The position numbers and the translations under genes are program-made. Below the pieces are notes generated by a model. It had not been told where the DNA came from. It worked only from the letters and a program-made list of their open reading frames with translations, and made no database searches. A stretch of 64,000 nt of DNA from JAJDFU01 sp964640855 (GTDB lineage: Bacteria; Bacteroidota; Bacteroidia; Chitinophagales; Saprospiraceae). Below are positions 36,178 to 44,766 of the stretch, in pieces. Each line of letters opens with the position of its first letter. Position 1 is the stretch's first letter. The stretch covers positions 1 to 64,000 of the forward strand of contig CAZXIX010000001.1 in NCBI GenBank assembly GCA_964640855.1, in the 5' to 3' direction.

Positions 36178-36630
36178 TCACTCCCGATTTTTCGAATCGA
36201 TCCAGATCGTGACCGGACCGTCGTTCACCAGGGCCACTTCCATGTGGGCGCCGAATTCGCCCGTATCTACCTTGAGTCCGCTGGTTTCTCGTAATTCCTT
36301 GACCATAGCCTCATAAAGCGGAACGGCTACGTCCGGTTTGGCGGCTTTGATGTAGGAAGGCCGATTACCCTTTTTGGTGCTGGCATGCAGGGTGAACTGG
36401 CTGACCAACAGCAGTTCTCCTTTAATGTCTTGCACAGAGCGGTTCATAACCCCATCCTCGTCGTCGAAGACGCGCAACTGAAGGATCTTTTTCGCCAACC
36501 ACTGGATATCTGCATCCCCATCTTCGTTCTCGATTCCCAGCAAAACCAGGAGGCCCGGGCCGATCTCAGCCATTGTTCCTCCCCGGATGGTAACGGAGGC
36601 TTGGCTTACCCGCTGGATCAGTGCGCGCAT
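36178..36630 (-). CDS. dtd: D-aminoacyl-tRNA deacylase
   Basis: This 150-residue enzyme removes D-amino acids (and glycine from tRNA-Ala) from mischarged tRNA. Both signature motifs are present: SQFTL in VSQFTLHAS and the NDGPVT segment (NxxPVT), with GNRPSY between them. Length and start are standard. It lies 74 bases from the SRAP gene on the same strand. Confidence 0.96.
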   Translation of the reverse strand: MRALIQRVSQASVTIRGGTMAEIGPGLLVLLGIENEDGDADIQWLAKKILQLRVFDDEDGVMNRSVQDIKGELLLVSQFTLHASTKKGNRPSYIKAAKPDVAVPLYEAMVKELRETSGLKVDTGEFGAHMEVALVNDGPVTIWIDSKNRE

Positions 36631-36704
36631 GATTGCGATTTGATGAAGGACGATGGGTTTTCGCTTTTCGGAGAGGGCATGTAGGGTAAAACTCTATTTT
36701 GCAC

Positions 36705-37382
36705 CTAAAACAAAGACAACTGATCCGAGCTGGGCTGATGGAGGTCCGGAGAGTTATTCCGAACGGAATTGACCTTATCGGATACCACATAGAGATCCAG
36801 AATGCCATCGGGAGGGGTCTCGGTCAATTGGATAACTTCCTGGATCCCGATTTGGGCGAGCCACTTTTCACGCTGTTCCGGTCGGTGCAAAACCACCGGC
36901 ATCCGGTTGTGAATGGGCGAAACTTCGGCATTGGGAGGAGCCGTGATGATGGAGAACGTTCGAACGGTACGGTCAGGTCCTTTCCATTCATCCCATACCC
37001 CAGCCAGGGTAGCCAGGGATCCGTCTTTCGGGAAGATGCGATAGGGAATTTTCCGGTCGCCGTCCTTTCGCCATTCGTAAAAGCTGTCGGCCAACACCAG
37101 GCAGCGCTGCCTGCGGATGGGAAGCCGAAAAGAGGGCTTGGTCTCAATCCCCTCCCGTCGCGCATTGATCAATCTACCGGAAATGGTGGCTTCTTTCGAC
37201 CAGAAAGGCAGCAAACCCCAGATGAAAAACTGGAGTTCCCGCGGTTTATCGTTGGTGATGACATAGGCTTCCTGAGTGGGGGCAATATTGTAGTTGATCC
37301 GAAGGTTCTCACCCACCTTCACCTCCGGCAATTGTTGATGGATCTTCTCCCGAGAAGCGGCAAATGAAAAACGACCACACAT
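36705..37382 (-). CDS. SOS response-associated peptidase family protein (SRAP/HMCES-like)
   Basis: This 225-residue protein belongs to the SRAP family, which crosslinks to abasic sites in single-stranded DNA through the alpha-amino group of Cys2. MCGRFS at the N terminus supplies Cys2, which is exposed after Met removal. NARREGI, LADSFYEW (active-site Glu) and HNRMPVVL (active-site His) are intact, so the protein should be functional in replication-associated repair. E. coli YedK is the bacterial reference. Confidence 0.94.
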   Translation of the reverse strand: MCGRFSFAASREKIHQQLPEVKVGENLRINYNIAPTQEAYVITNDKPRELQFFIWGLLPFWSKEATISGRLINARREGIETKPSFRLPIRRQRCLVLADSFYEWRKDGDRKIPYRIFPKDGSLATLAGVWDEWKGPDRTVRTFSIITAPPNAEVSPIHNRMPVVLHRPEQREKWLAQIGIQEVIQLTETPPDGILDLYVVSDKVNSVRNNSPDLHQPSSDQLSLF

Positions 37383-37915
37383 ATCTTTCTCAACTTTTCC
37401 AATACAAGGTAGGAAAAATTGAGGTCGGCGCCTACTGGTACAGGATTACAAAAAGCAAGCCTCACCGGGTGGTCTTTTTCCCACAGGGATATGTTAAGTG
37501 AGCCTTAAGAACGCGTCTTCTTTCCACCTTCTCCCGGCCACTTTCGGTGGAAAACCTTTTTCTCCCCAAATCCCGGATTTTTCTGAACCTCCAAAAGGGT
37601 ACTTATTGACACTAAAAAGTCAAATTGAAACCTTCCCGCATCAAAAAGATTTGCTGTTGGTTTATTCTTTTAAACTGTGCATAATTTTGCAAGAGATTGA
37701 AACTGAAAGGCGCAGGTTGTTTAATATAGGTGGAAAGCAAACCAATCGCTGGGGAAAATGGAAATTCCTAGTGAGGATGGCTTTTTTTCTCTACAAACTA
37801 ACAGCCCTAATAATGGTGGATGGAAAAGATTTTTAAAAAAATAATTTTCATTACCCATCAAATAGCTTTGTGGAAAGTTTGTTTTTGCGCCGAATAAAAA
37901 AATATTATTAGGATC
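37383..37915. other. AT-rich 533-base intergenic region before ctaA
   Basis: No convincing gene is present; an open frame from a GTG at 37498 has no recognisable content and spans the promoter-like sequences. The region is clearly more AT-rich than its surroundings. It contains a -7-like TAATTTTG (37682-37689) with TTG 22 bases upstream (37657-37659), a short inverted repeat TTGAC/GTCAA around 37606-37623, and a perfect TAGCTTTG at 37863-37870. Transcription from the first site would give ctaA a leader of about 220 bases. Confidence 0.5.
37863..37870 (+). promoter_or_regulatory. -7 promoter element of ctaA
   Basis: TAGCTTTG matches the -7 consensus perfectly, about 45 bases before the ctaA ATG at 37916. 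The -33 region is T-rich without a clear TTG. A second candidate at 37682-37689 could give a longer leader. Confidence 0.45.
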
Positions 37916-39016
37916 ATGACTCGCTATCCAAAGGCCGTTTCCTATTGGTTGATCATTGGTTTGATCATGGTTTTCTTTCAGGTGGTGATCGGCGGGGTTA
38001 CCCGGCTGACGGGGTCCGGATTGTCCATTACGCGTTGGGAAATCGTGACGGGCACCCTACCTCCGCTCAATGCGGCTCAATGGGAGGAGGCCTTTGATCT
38101 ATATAAGGATACCCCTCAATACAAGAAGATCAACGAGGGCATGGACATGGGGTCCTTCCAGTTCATTTACTTCTGGGAATATTTTCACCGGCTCTGGGCC
38201 CGGCTCATGGGATTCGTTTTCCTGATCCCCCTGTTCATCTTCTGGCGCAAAGGCTGGATCGATCGCTACCTCGGGAAACGGTTGGCCGTGATTTTCTTTC
38301 TGGCAGCCCTGGCTGCTTCCTTTGGTTGGATCATGGTGGCCAGCGGGTTGATCGAGCGGCCCTGGGTCAATGCCTACAAATTGACCCTGCATCTGGGTAT
38401 CGCCCTGAGTTTGGTAGCCTATTTATTTTGGACGATCCTGAGAGTCTCCTATCCCCGGCCCCTGGCGGGGACGAATCATTTGCCCTTCCGGGGGGTGGCC
38501 TGGTTTGGGGGAATCCTCGTTGTACAGCTCTTACTGGGTGGCGTGATGTCGGGGATGAAAGCGGCCCTTTTTTATCCCACCTGGCCAGATATGAACGGTG
38601 TGATCCTACCGGAGGTACTTCAGGACTGGGGATCTTATCGATGGTCTCAGCTGGTAAACTACGACGAGGGAGGATTTGCCGTCGCCTTGATCCAATTCCT
38701 GCACCGATCAACGGCTTATATTCTGGTTCTTCTGGGCATAGCTCTCTCGGGGATCCTATTGCGGAAGTCGCTTTCCAGACCTCTGTATCTGGGTACTATT
38801 GTTTGGCTTGTCCTTCTTTTCGTGCAGGTTGGGCTGGGTATTGCCACCGTTATGAATAGCCAGGCATCTATACCGGTCGATCTGGGCGTATATCATCAGG
38901 CGGGGGCCCTGTTGCTTATGATGGCAACCTTATTTATCGGTTATCACGGAAAAGGAGAGATTCCGGATGCTCCATCTGGGGGGGTAAAACGCAAACCCAT
39001 CTCCGTGGAAGCCTGA
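37916..39016 (+). CDS. ctaA: Heme A synthase (COX15/CtaA family)
   Basis: This 366-residue membrane protein converts heme O to heme A for aa3-type cytochrome oxidase. Eight hydrophobic segments are evident. Family motifs include GGVTRLTGSGLSITRW after the first helix, WEYFHRLWAR with a heme-ligating His, LHLGIAL and a C-terminal HQAGALLLM with another conserved His. Length is typical of the longer (proteobacterial/mitochondrial-like) type. No other cytochrome oxidase genes are in the window. Confidence 0.95.
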   Translation: MTRYPKAVSYWLIIGLIMVFFQVVIGGVTRLTGSGLSITRWEIVTGTLPPLNAAQWEEAFDLYKDTPQYKKINEGMDMGSFQFIYFWEYFHRLWARLMGFVFLIPLFIFWRKGWIDRYLGKRLAVIFFLAALAASFGWIMVASGLIERPWVNAYKLTLHLGIALSLVAYLFWTILRVSYPRPLAGTNHLPFRGVAWFGGILVVQLLLGGVMSGMKAALFYPTWPDMNGVILPEVLQDWGSYRWSQLVNYDEGGFAVALIQFLHRSTAYILVLLGIALSGILLRKSLSRPLYLGTIVWLVLLFVQVGLGIATVMNSQASIPVDLGVYHQAGALLLMMATLFIGYHGKGEIPDAPSGGVKRKPISVEA

Positions 39017-39097
39017 GAAAAGAATTGCCTCCAAGCAGCCGGCTGGTTTATTCCCTCATCTTCTTCCGGGCTTTTGGTCAAATCTTGTGCCTGATCA

Positions 39098-39128
39098 TTG
39101 AACCCCTGACGGATTTCCAGTAGGTTTG
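39098..39128 (+). promoter_or_regulatory. Promoter of the aat - M23 - bcp run
   Basis: TTG (39098-39100), a 20-base spacer and a perfect TAGGTTTG (39121-39128) form one of the best promoters in the window. Transcription would start near 39135 and the ATG of aat is at 39171. Confidence 0.6.
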
Positions 39129-39170
39129 ATCCAGTGCGGATTAAGTTGCCCCACGGTCAAGAACAAGTAA

Positions 39171-39872
39171 ATGCCCATCTTTCGCCTTTCGGATTTTTCC
39201 CTCGACTTTCCTCATCCGGAATTGGCTTCGGACGAGGGCATACTGGCTGTGGGAGGAGATCTTTCGCCGGAGCGATTGCTGGTGGCTTACCAGATGGGCA
39301 TTTTCCCCTGGTTCAACGAAGGGGATCCGATCCTGTGGTGGTCGCCCGACCCTCGCTTCGTGCTGTTCCCGGATGAACTGAAAGTATCCCGGAGCATGCG
39401 GCCTTATTTCAACCAAAAGAAATTTGAAATTAATCTGGACCGGCGCTTTGAGACCGTCATGGAAGCCTGTCGCATGATCCCGCGTCGAGGACAGGGGAAG
39501 GGAAGCTGGATCACTCAGGACATGATCCGGGCCTATTCCAAATTGCATGAGATGGGATTCGCCCATTCGGTGGAGGTCCTGAAAGAGGGAGAATTAGTGG
39601 GTGGTCTTTATGGAATTTCCATTGGAAAATGTTTTTTTGGAGAGTCGATGTTTGCCCTGGAAAGCAATGCCTCCAAATTCGGATTCATCTGGTTGGTCCA
39701 GGCGCTCCGGGATCGCGGGTTCCAGGTCATCGATTGCCAACAGGCTACCCGGCATTTGGCCAGCCTGGGTGCCCGTGCCATTGACCGGAAGGACTTTCTG
39801 GAATTGCTGGCCCGAAATCGATCTGAAAAAAATCTGATCGGGAGCTGGTCTTCCTGGTCAAACCAAGCCTAG
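39171..39872 (+). CDS. aat: Leucyl/phenylalanyl-tRNA--protein transferase
   Basis: This 233-residue enzyme adds Leu or Phe to proteins with N-terminal Arg or Lys, marking them for ClpAP/ClpS degradation. Motifs GILAVGGDLSPERLLVAYQMGIFPWF (in two parts), WWSPDPR, GLYGISIGKCFFGESMF and DCQQATRHLASLGA are all present. It is followed by the M23 peptidase gene after 10 bases. Confidence 0.96.
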   Translation: MPIFRLSDFSLDFPHPELASDEGILAVGGDLSPERLLVAYQMGIFPWFNEGDPILWWSPDPRFVLFPDELKVSRSMRPYFNQKKFEINLDRRFETVMEACRMIPRRGQGKGSWITQDMIRAYSKLHEMGFAHSVEVLKEGELVGGLYGISIGKCFFGESMFALESNASKFGFIWLVQALRDRGFQVIDCQQATRHLASLGARAIDRKDFLELLARNRSEKNLIGSWSSWSNQA

Positions 39873-39882
39873 TTAATTATCC

Positions 39883-41598
39883 ATGCGGATCACTCTAGCC
39901 GTCCTACTGCTTCTTCTGGGATTAGCCTCAACCGCTTCGGGGATGAGCTTTATGGCGCCTTACCCGGAAAATATCTTCGCCGATCCGGTCGAAGGAGAAA
40001 TTCAGCTTTCGGGTACTTTTGGTGAGCTCCGGGCCAATCATTTTCACGCCGGCATAGATATAAAAGGCTACATAGGCAAACCTCTTTTTGCAGCGGCTGA
40101 GGGTTTCGTCTCACGGGTCAAGGTAGAGGAAGGCGGTTACGGAAAAGCTCTTTACATTCAGCATCCCAACGGGTTTACGACCGTATATGCCCACTTAAAC
40201 CGCTTCACGCCCGAGATCGAAGCCTGGATCAAGCAACAACAGTACCGGAGGAAAACCTTTGAAGTAGACCTTCGTCCTCCGCCTGGCCGATTCACTTTCG
40301 ATCGGGCTCAACCCATAGGTCAGATGGGTACAACCGGCTATTCCTTCGGGCCGCACCTCCACTTTGAAGTCCGTCGATCCGATACCCAACGCCCTACCAA
40401 TCCTCTGTTTTTCGGGGTGAAGGTCCGGGACGACATCCCGCCCATGTTCCGGGAATTGAAAGTCTACGTCCTGGATGAGCGAAAAAATGTGCTCAGCGAG
40501 CAAAAGATCAATGTTTTCAAAACTCCCCGGGGGTTCCGGGTGGTCGGGGATACGGTCTATGTGCCCGGTTCCCGGGTGGGATTCGGGCTGAAGGCCTACG
40601 ACCAGATGAACGGAATCCCCAATCGCAACGGCCTGTTTCAGCTGAGTCTTTATCAGGAGGAAGAGCTGCAATACCGGATGGAAATGGAGAGTTTCTCCTT
40701 TGTGGAAACCCGGTACCTCAATGCCCATCTGGATTATGCCGAGAAAACACTCCATCGGTCCAACTACTACAGAGCCTATATTCAACCCGGTAACAAAGCT
40801 TCCATTTACCTGGAGTTGGGAAAGGACGGGACTATATCCCTGGCAGAGGGACAGACCCGGCAGATCAATCTGGCCGGTAAGGATTTCAACGGGAATCGAT
40901 CGGTCCTTTCCTTTTGGGTAAAAAAGAAGGGTGAGATCCCGGAAGCAGGAAATTACGAGGTAACGCTCCCGATAAGCGACCGGTTATGTAAAACGGAATC
41001 GGGATTTGAGGCGTGTTTCCCGAAAGGAAGCTTTTATACCGATGTTAATATCCCGCTCATCCTCGAAAAAAACGATAGCCTGAGTCCCTATTCCCCCCAG
41101 GTCTCCCTGGGAGATGTCTCCATTCCCGTACACCGGTACTTTTCCGTGCGCCTGCCGGTGACTCAACTTCCAGCAGAGCAGAAAGGCAAAGCATGTATAG
41201 CCTATCAGGGCGAAAGGGGCAGTCTGGTGAATATTGGAGGAGAGTGGGATAACGGGCACTTGGTCAGCCGCCACCGGGCTTTCGGCACATTCCGGGTCGC
41301 CCTGGACGATGAAGCGCCGGAGATCGAACCCCTGGGCTTTAAAGCCGACATGAAAAATGCGGATCAGCTCCGGTTTTTATTGCGGGATAATTTCCCCACA
41401 TCGGGACGAGCCCGGGGCTTGCGTTATCGGGGGTGGATTGACGGCGAGTGGGTTCTCTTTGGCTATGATGCCAAGAACAGCCTTCTGTGGCATGATTTCA
41501 GCGATGGGAAGGTAGGACCGGGTACGCATTCCCTTCGACTGGAAGTGCGCGACGACCGAAATAATCTCGCTGTCTGGGAAGGAGAATTTACCCGTTAG
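39883..41598 (+). CDS. Exported M23-family metallopeptidase
   Basis: This 571-residue protein has a signal peptide (about residues 1-20) and an LytM/M23 domain (about 40-165). The zinc ligands are visible in FHAGIDIKG (His52 and Asp56 region) and HLHFEVR (near residue 157), so it is probably catalytically active on peptidoglycan cross-links or another glycine-rich peptide. The remaining 400 residues are beta-rich and unlike a standard domain; this long C-terminal extension is typical of Bacteroidota M23 proteins. It lies between aat and bcp on the same strand. Confidence 0.88.
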   Translation: MRITLAVLLLLLGLASTASGMSFMAPYPENIFADPVEGEIQLSGTFGELRANHFHAGIDIKGYIGKPLFAAAEGFVSRVKVEEGGYGKALYIQHPNGFTTVYAHLNRFTPEIEAWIKQQQYRRKTFEVDLRPPPGRFTFDRAQPIGQMGTTGYSFGPHLHFEVRRSDTQRPTNPLFFGVKVRDDIPPMFRELKVYVLDERKNVLSEQKINVFKTPRGFRVVGDTVYVPGSRVGFGLKAYDQMNGIPNRNGLFQLSLYQEEELQYRMEMESFSFVETRYLNAHLDYAEKTLHRSNYYRAYIQPGNKASIYLELGKDGTISLAEGQTRQINLAGKDFNGNRSVLSFWVKKKGEIPEAGNYEVTLPISDRLCKTESGFEACFPKGSFYTDVNIPLILEKNDSLSPYSPQVSLGDVSIPVHRYFSVRLPVTQLPAEQKGKACIAYQGERGSLVNIGGEWDNGHLVSRHRAFGTFRVALDDEAPEIEPLGFKADMKNADQLRFLLRDNFPTSGRARGLRYRGWIDGEWVLFGYDAKNSLLWHDFSDGKVGPGTHSLRLEVRDDRNNLAVWEGEFTR

Positions 41599-41655
41599 CC
41601 TTTCCAGGTTGAACTACCGTTTTTCCTTTTTGTTGGACTAGGAAACATCGCAAAA

Positions 41656-42120
41656 ATGACGCATTTAAAGGAAGGTGACAAAGCGCCTGATTTCACCGGG
41701 CTGGACCAAAACGGCAATGAGATCTCCCTGTCCGATTACCGGGGCAAAAAACTCATTCTTTTCTTCTACCCGAAGGACAATACACCGGGTTGTACGGCGG
41801 CGGCCTGTAGCCTTCGCGATAATTACTCCGACCTGAAAGCGCGGGGTTTCGAGTTGCTCGGAGTGAGCCCGGATAGCCAGAAAAAGCACCAGAATTTCAT
41901 AGAGAAGTACGATTTCCCGTTCCCTTTACTGGCCGATACGGAAAAAGAGGTATTGAATGCTTATGGTGCCTGGGGGCCTAAAAAGATGTACGGCAAGGTT
42001 TTCGATGGCGTCTACCGGACAACTTTCATCATCAACGAAGACGCACGCATCGAGAAGGTATTCTCCAAAGTGAAAACCAAAAACCATGCGGAGCAGATCC
42101 TGGAATCTTTGGAAGTCTGA
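41656..42120 (+). CDS. bcp: Thioredoxin-dependent thiol peroxidase (BCP-type peroxiredoxin)
   Basis: This 154-residue peroxiredoxin reduces hydroperoxides with thioredoxin as electron donor. The peroxidatic cysteine is C46 in NTPGCTAAAC and the resolving cysteine is C51 on the same helix, as in atypical 2-Cys BCP enzymes. FYPKDNTPGC is the family signature. It lies 57 bases after the M23 peptidase gene. Confidence 0.95.
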   Translation: MTHLKEGDKAPDFTGLDQNGNEISLSDYRGKKLILFFYPKDNTPGCTAAACSLRDNYSDLKARGFELLGVSPDSQKKHQNFIEKYDFPFPLLADTEKEVLNAYGAWGPKKMYGKVFDGVYRTTFIINEDARIEKVFSKVKTKNHAEQILESLEV

Positions 42121-42140
42121 ATTATAACCAAAACCGAGGG

Positions 42141-42698
42141 CTAAAATTTAGGGGTTGCATTGACCAGTGCTGTAAACAATAGAGCCAGGCGCATAGCAGA
42201 AGAGATGCGCTCATCTTCCAATTGATCTTCTACGACCCATTCCCTCGGGTCGCCCTGCCAACGCGTATATACCCGGAACTGACCGAATTCTTTTTCCCGG
42301 ATCTGCCATTCCTCCGCTTGATGAGGATATTTGGCCTGGAAAGTGAATTGAACCTCGTGCCCGATGATCCGCCACTGGGTGGGATCTCCCCGGTACACTG
42401 CCCGAATGGTGGCGACCTCCTGACCGAGTCGAAGTTCCCATTCGTCGGTTCTATCCGGCCATTTGAGGCGGGCCTGACCGTAGGTGTCTTCGTACCGAAG
42501 TCGGTATTCAGGCCCATCCTCCCGACTCAGGCTCATCCATTCCAGAGACCCCGCTTCCCCTTCTTCATTGTACAGGATCCACTCCCGGAAGGAATCTGAC
42601 CAACGGGTGGCCGCTCCCACGAGTACCTGGCCCTGTGCAGATATGTTTTGGCAGATCAAAAGGACCCAGATGAAAAATGTAATGGAGTTGCCTTTCAT
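42141..42698 (-). CDS. Exported Trp-rich repeat protein, unknown function
   Basis: This 185-residue protein has a signal peptide (about 1-21) and about five short repeats of the form W.D...EW.L.....G....... (for example WSDSFREWILYNEEG, WPDRTDEWELRLGQE, AEEWQIREKEFGQF, GDPREWVVEDQ). The repeats alternate Trp/Tyr with charged residues, suggesting a small beta-sheet or solenoid. I do not recognise the family. It follows the DUF3127 gene by 44 bases on the same strand. Confidence 0.6.
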   Translation of the reverse strand: MKGNSITFFIWVLLICQNISAQGQVLVGAATRWSDSFREWILYNEEGEAGSLEWMSLSREDGPEYRLRYEDTYGQARLKWPDRTDEWELRLGQEVATIRAVYRGDPTQWRIIGHEVQFTFQAKYPHQAEEWQIREKEFGQFRVYTRWQGDPREWVVEDQLEDERISSAMRLALLFTALVNATPKF

Positions 42699-42742
42699 AC
42701 CCCTGCTAACGGAAGAAAAAGAAAAAGCGTGCCGGGCAGGTA

Positions 42743-43108
42743 TCAGAATGGCAGATCGTCATCCGGGGCCGGTGGCTCATCGGTAGCGGTCGGAAAGGGA
42801 TCATCTGTGGAAGCCATGCCTGAATCCGGAGCCTGCGCCTCATCCGGTTTCGCCAGACGCCAGGCGTTGAGATTCGTAAAGTATTTTCCTTGCCACTCGC
42901 GTCCACGCAGATCGAAAAAGACCTTTATGGGTTCGTTTTCCTGATACTCATCGATCAGGCCGCAACGGTCCTGGGTGAGTTGAAATTTGACGAAATTGGA
43001 GTAGCCCCCGTCATTGATCTCAATGACGAACTCCCGGGCCTGAAAAGTATTGGTCTTTTGTTCGGTCTCGAAGATTTTATGCAGCTTGCCAACGATCTCA
43101 AAGGACAT
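42743..43108 (-). CDS. DUF3127 protein, OB-fold-like with SSB-type acidic tip
   Basis: This 121-residue protein belongs to DUF3127: residues 1-85 (FEIVGKLHKIFETEQKTNTF..., ending FTNLNAWRL) look like a single OB fold. The last 35 residues are disordered, acidic and proline-rich and end in DDDLPF. Bacterial SSB proteins end in DDDIPF-like tips that recruit repair and replication enzymes, so this ending is a strong hint of a single-stranded-DNA or replisome role, though it is inference. It follows rsmG by 82 bases on the same strand. Confidence 0.8.
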   Translation of the reverse strand: MSFEIVGKLHKIFETEQKTNTFQAREFVIEINDGGYSNFVKFQLTQDRCGLIDEYQENEPIKVFFDLRGREWQGKYFTNLNAWRLAKPDEAQAPDSGMASTDDPFPTATDEPPAPDDDLPF

Positions 43109-43190
43109 GATCTAGTATATTTTGCTTGTGGGCGAATGTAACAAATCCTAAGCCAAGACGAAAGATTAAGCATGCTTGCACACCTACTTC

Positions 43191-43817
43191 CTACGTTTGC
43201 ACATATACGAGATATTTCTCCAGGAAATAGGGATGATCCGTCCAGTCACTCAGGGGGTATCGCTCGTAGTACTCGTGTTTGCCCAATGCCTGAAACTCCG
43301 ATTTGAGATCGCCCCCTTTCAGGCAAATGAGTCCGTTGGGAAGGGCGTGTTTGTGGCGTTGGTGAATGAGAGGCCTTGACCAAAGGATCAGCTGATCCAA
43401 TCGGGCCACGGCCCGGGAGACCACGAAATCGTAGCGGCTTTTCGATTGCTCTGCCCGGATATGTTGGGCGCTCACATTTTCCAGGCCGAGGGTAGCACTG
43501 ATCTCGCTGACCACACGGATCTTTTTGCCGGTGCCGTCGATCAGGTGAAATCGGGTATCCGGAAACAGAATGGCCAACGGGATGCCGGGCAGACCTCCTC
43601 CGGTACCCAGGTCCAGCACCTCGGCGCCGGCCTGGAAGGAGATCAGTTTTCCGATCAAAAGGGAATGCAGCAGATGGTGAATCTCCAGAAGATCCATGTC
43701 TTTGCGGGAGATTACATTGATCCGGGCATTCCATTCCCGGTATTGCTCGGCGAGCTGTAGGAGCTGATTCTGTTGCACTGCAGAAAGCCCGGGGAAAAGA
43801 TCCCAAATGGTTCCCAT
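43191..43817 (-). CDS. rsmG: 16S rRNA (guanine527-N7)-methyltransferase
   Basis: This 208-residue SAM-dependent enzyme methylates G527 of 16S rRNA. Motifs WNARINVISRKD, VLDLGTGGGLPGIPLA (SAM-binding) and SRAVARL are present. It begins 3 bases after the stop codon of the pseudouridine synthase gene, so the two are co-transcribed. Elsewhere in bacteria rsmG often lies beside parAB near the origin; here parAB is not adjacent, although parS-like sites occur 16 kb away. Confidence 0.95.
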   Translation of the reverse strand: MGTIWDLFPGLSAVQQNQLLQLAEQYREWNARINVISRKDMDLLEIHHLLHSLLIGKLISFQAGAEVLDLGTGGGLPGIPLAILFPDTRFHLIDGTGKKIRVVSEISATLGLENVSAQHIRAEQSKSRYDFVVSRAVARLDQLILWSRPLIHQRHKHALPNGLICLKGGDLKSEFQALGKHEYYERYPLSDWTDHPYFLEKYLVYVQT

Positions 43818-43820
43818 AGA

Positions 43821-44495
43821 TTACCCGCTTTTCCAGGATTCAAAAACATCCCAAATGCCGCCCGGCGGCGGGGCTGTGATCGTTTCGCGCTGCCCGGATA
43901 CCGGATGGATAAAGGACAGCTGCCAGGCATGGAGCTGGATCGACCGGTCGCGGTTGCCTCGTTTGTATCCGTATTTGTTGTCTCCCCGGATGGGGGCTCC
44001 GAGGGCGGCCAATTGGGCCCGGATCTGGTGATGGCGGCCGGTATGCAACTCTATGCGCAGCAGATCCAGCTCCCTGGCGGACTCCAGAAGCTCAAAATCC
44101 AGTTCGGCCCGCTGAGCATGGGGAGTCGATCGATCCTGCACATCCACCTTGTTCGCTTTCGGATCCTGTGTTAAATAATGGGTCAGGGTTCCCTGCGTTT
44201 CGGGAGCGGGTTTTTTCACAATGGCCAGGTAGATCTTTTTCACTTGTCTGTCTTGAAACTGGCTGTTTAAATGAGCCAGGGCTCTTTCCGTTTTGGCGAA
44301 CAAGACCACCCCGCTGGCCGGGCGATCGATCCGGTGAATGAGATGAACGGAGCCCTGGGTGTAGATCCGGGCCAGTTCGAGGAGGGATTTACCTTCTTGC
44401 GGGTCCGGCTGTACAGCCATCCCGGAAGGTTTATTGAAGGCGATCAATTGGTTGTTCCTGTAGATCACCAACTTGCCGATGGGAAATTCCGCCAT
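43821..44495 (-). CDS. RluA-family RNA pseudouridine synthase
   Basis: This 224-residue enzyme isomerises uridine to pseudouridine in rRNA or tRNA. The catalytic Asp57 is in HRIDRPASG, and the family strings NKPSGMAVQP and ELHTGRHHQIRAQLAALG are intact. There is no S4 domain, so it resembles the short RluA/TruC-type members; the exact target uridine cannot be told. It starts 2 bases after the DUF4834 stop codon. Confidence 0.92.
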   Translation of the reverse strand: MAEFPIGKLVIYRNNQLIAFNKPSGMAVQPDPQEGKSLLELARIYTQGSVHLIHRIDRPASGVVLFAKTERALAHLNSQFQDRQVKKIYLAIVKKPAPETQGTLTHYLTQDPKANKVDVQDRSTPHAQRAELDFELLESARELDLLRIELHTGRHHQIRAQLAALGAPIRGDNKYGYKRGNRDRSIQLHAWQLSFIHPVSGQRETITAPPPGGIWDVFESWKSG

Positions 44496-44497
44496 AT

Positions 44498-44662
44498 TCA
44501 GTCCACCTCCTCATAGTCAATGAATTCGCCGTCGTCATCCCGGGAAGCAGAACCTCGGGACGGCACCTCCTCGGTCTTTCGGGGCGGTTCAACCGCAGCG
44601 GGCTTTTTGTAGAAGCGATAAACGAAATAAAGGATTCCGGCAAGCAGGAGCCATTTCAACAT
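44498..44662 (-). CDS. DUF4834-like small membrane protein
   Basis: From the ATG at 44662 this is 54 residues: a single N-terminal membrane helix (LKWLLLAGILYFVYRFY), a basic/proline linker and the acidic ending GEFIDYEEVD, which is the conserved tail of DUF4834. The frame extends upstream to 44746, but a strong promoter element at 44678-44685 lies just before the ATG, so the short form is favoured. It is the first gene of the cluster DUF4834, RluA-type synthase, rsmG. Function unknown. Confidence 0.75.
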   Translation of the reverse strand: MLKWLLLAGILYFVYRFYKKPAAVEPPRKTEEVPSRGSASRDDDGEFIDYEEVD

Positions 44663-44677
44663 GGAGTACTCTTTTTG

Positions 44678-44685
44678 CAAAGGTA
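44678..44685 (-). promoter_or_regulatory. -7 promoter element of the DUF4834-rluA-rsmG cluster
   Basis: TACCTTTG on the minus strand is a perfect -7 element, ending 15 bases before the ATG at 44662, which gives a very short leader. The -33 position has no exact TTG. Confidence 0.5.
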
Positions 44686-44725
44686 AGGACATAATACAGA
44701 ACAGGCTATGGAGCAATCCTTTACT

Positions 44726-44737
44726 TCCTCGAGGAAA
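44726..44737. repeat. 12-bp perfect palindrome between divergent promoters
   Basis: TTCCTCGAGGAA is a perfect inverted repeat about 40 bases upstream of the leftward -7 element (44678-44685) and 22 bases upstream of the rightward one (44759-44766). This position suits an operator for one or both directions. Confidence 0.35.
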
Positions 44738-44758
44738 AGGGTGCATGCTATATTTTAT

Positions 44759-44766
44759 TAGCTTTG
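44759..44766 (+). promoter_or_regulatory. -7 promoter element of the GT117-rpiB operon
   Basis: TAGCTTTG is a perfect -7 element, about 86 bases before the ATG at 44853. No clear TTG lies at -33. Confidence 0.4.

Noticed and set aside
37498..37836. Open frame of about 112 codons upstream of ctaA
   Set aside because: It begins with GTG, has no recognisable content, and runs over promoter-like elements in an AT-rich intergenic region.
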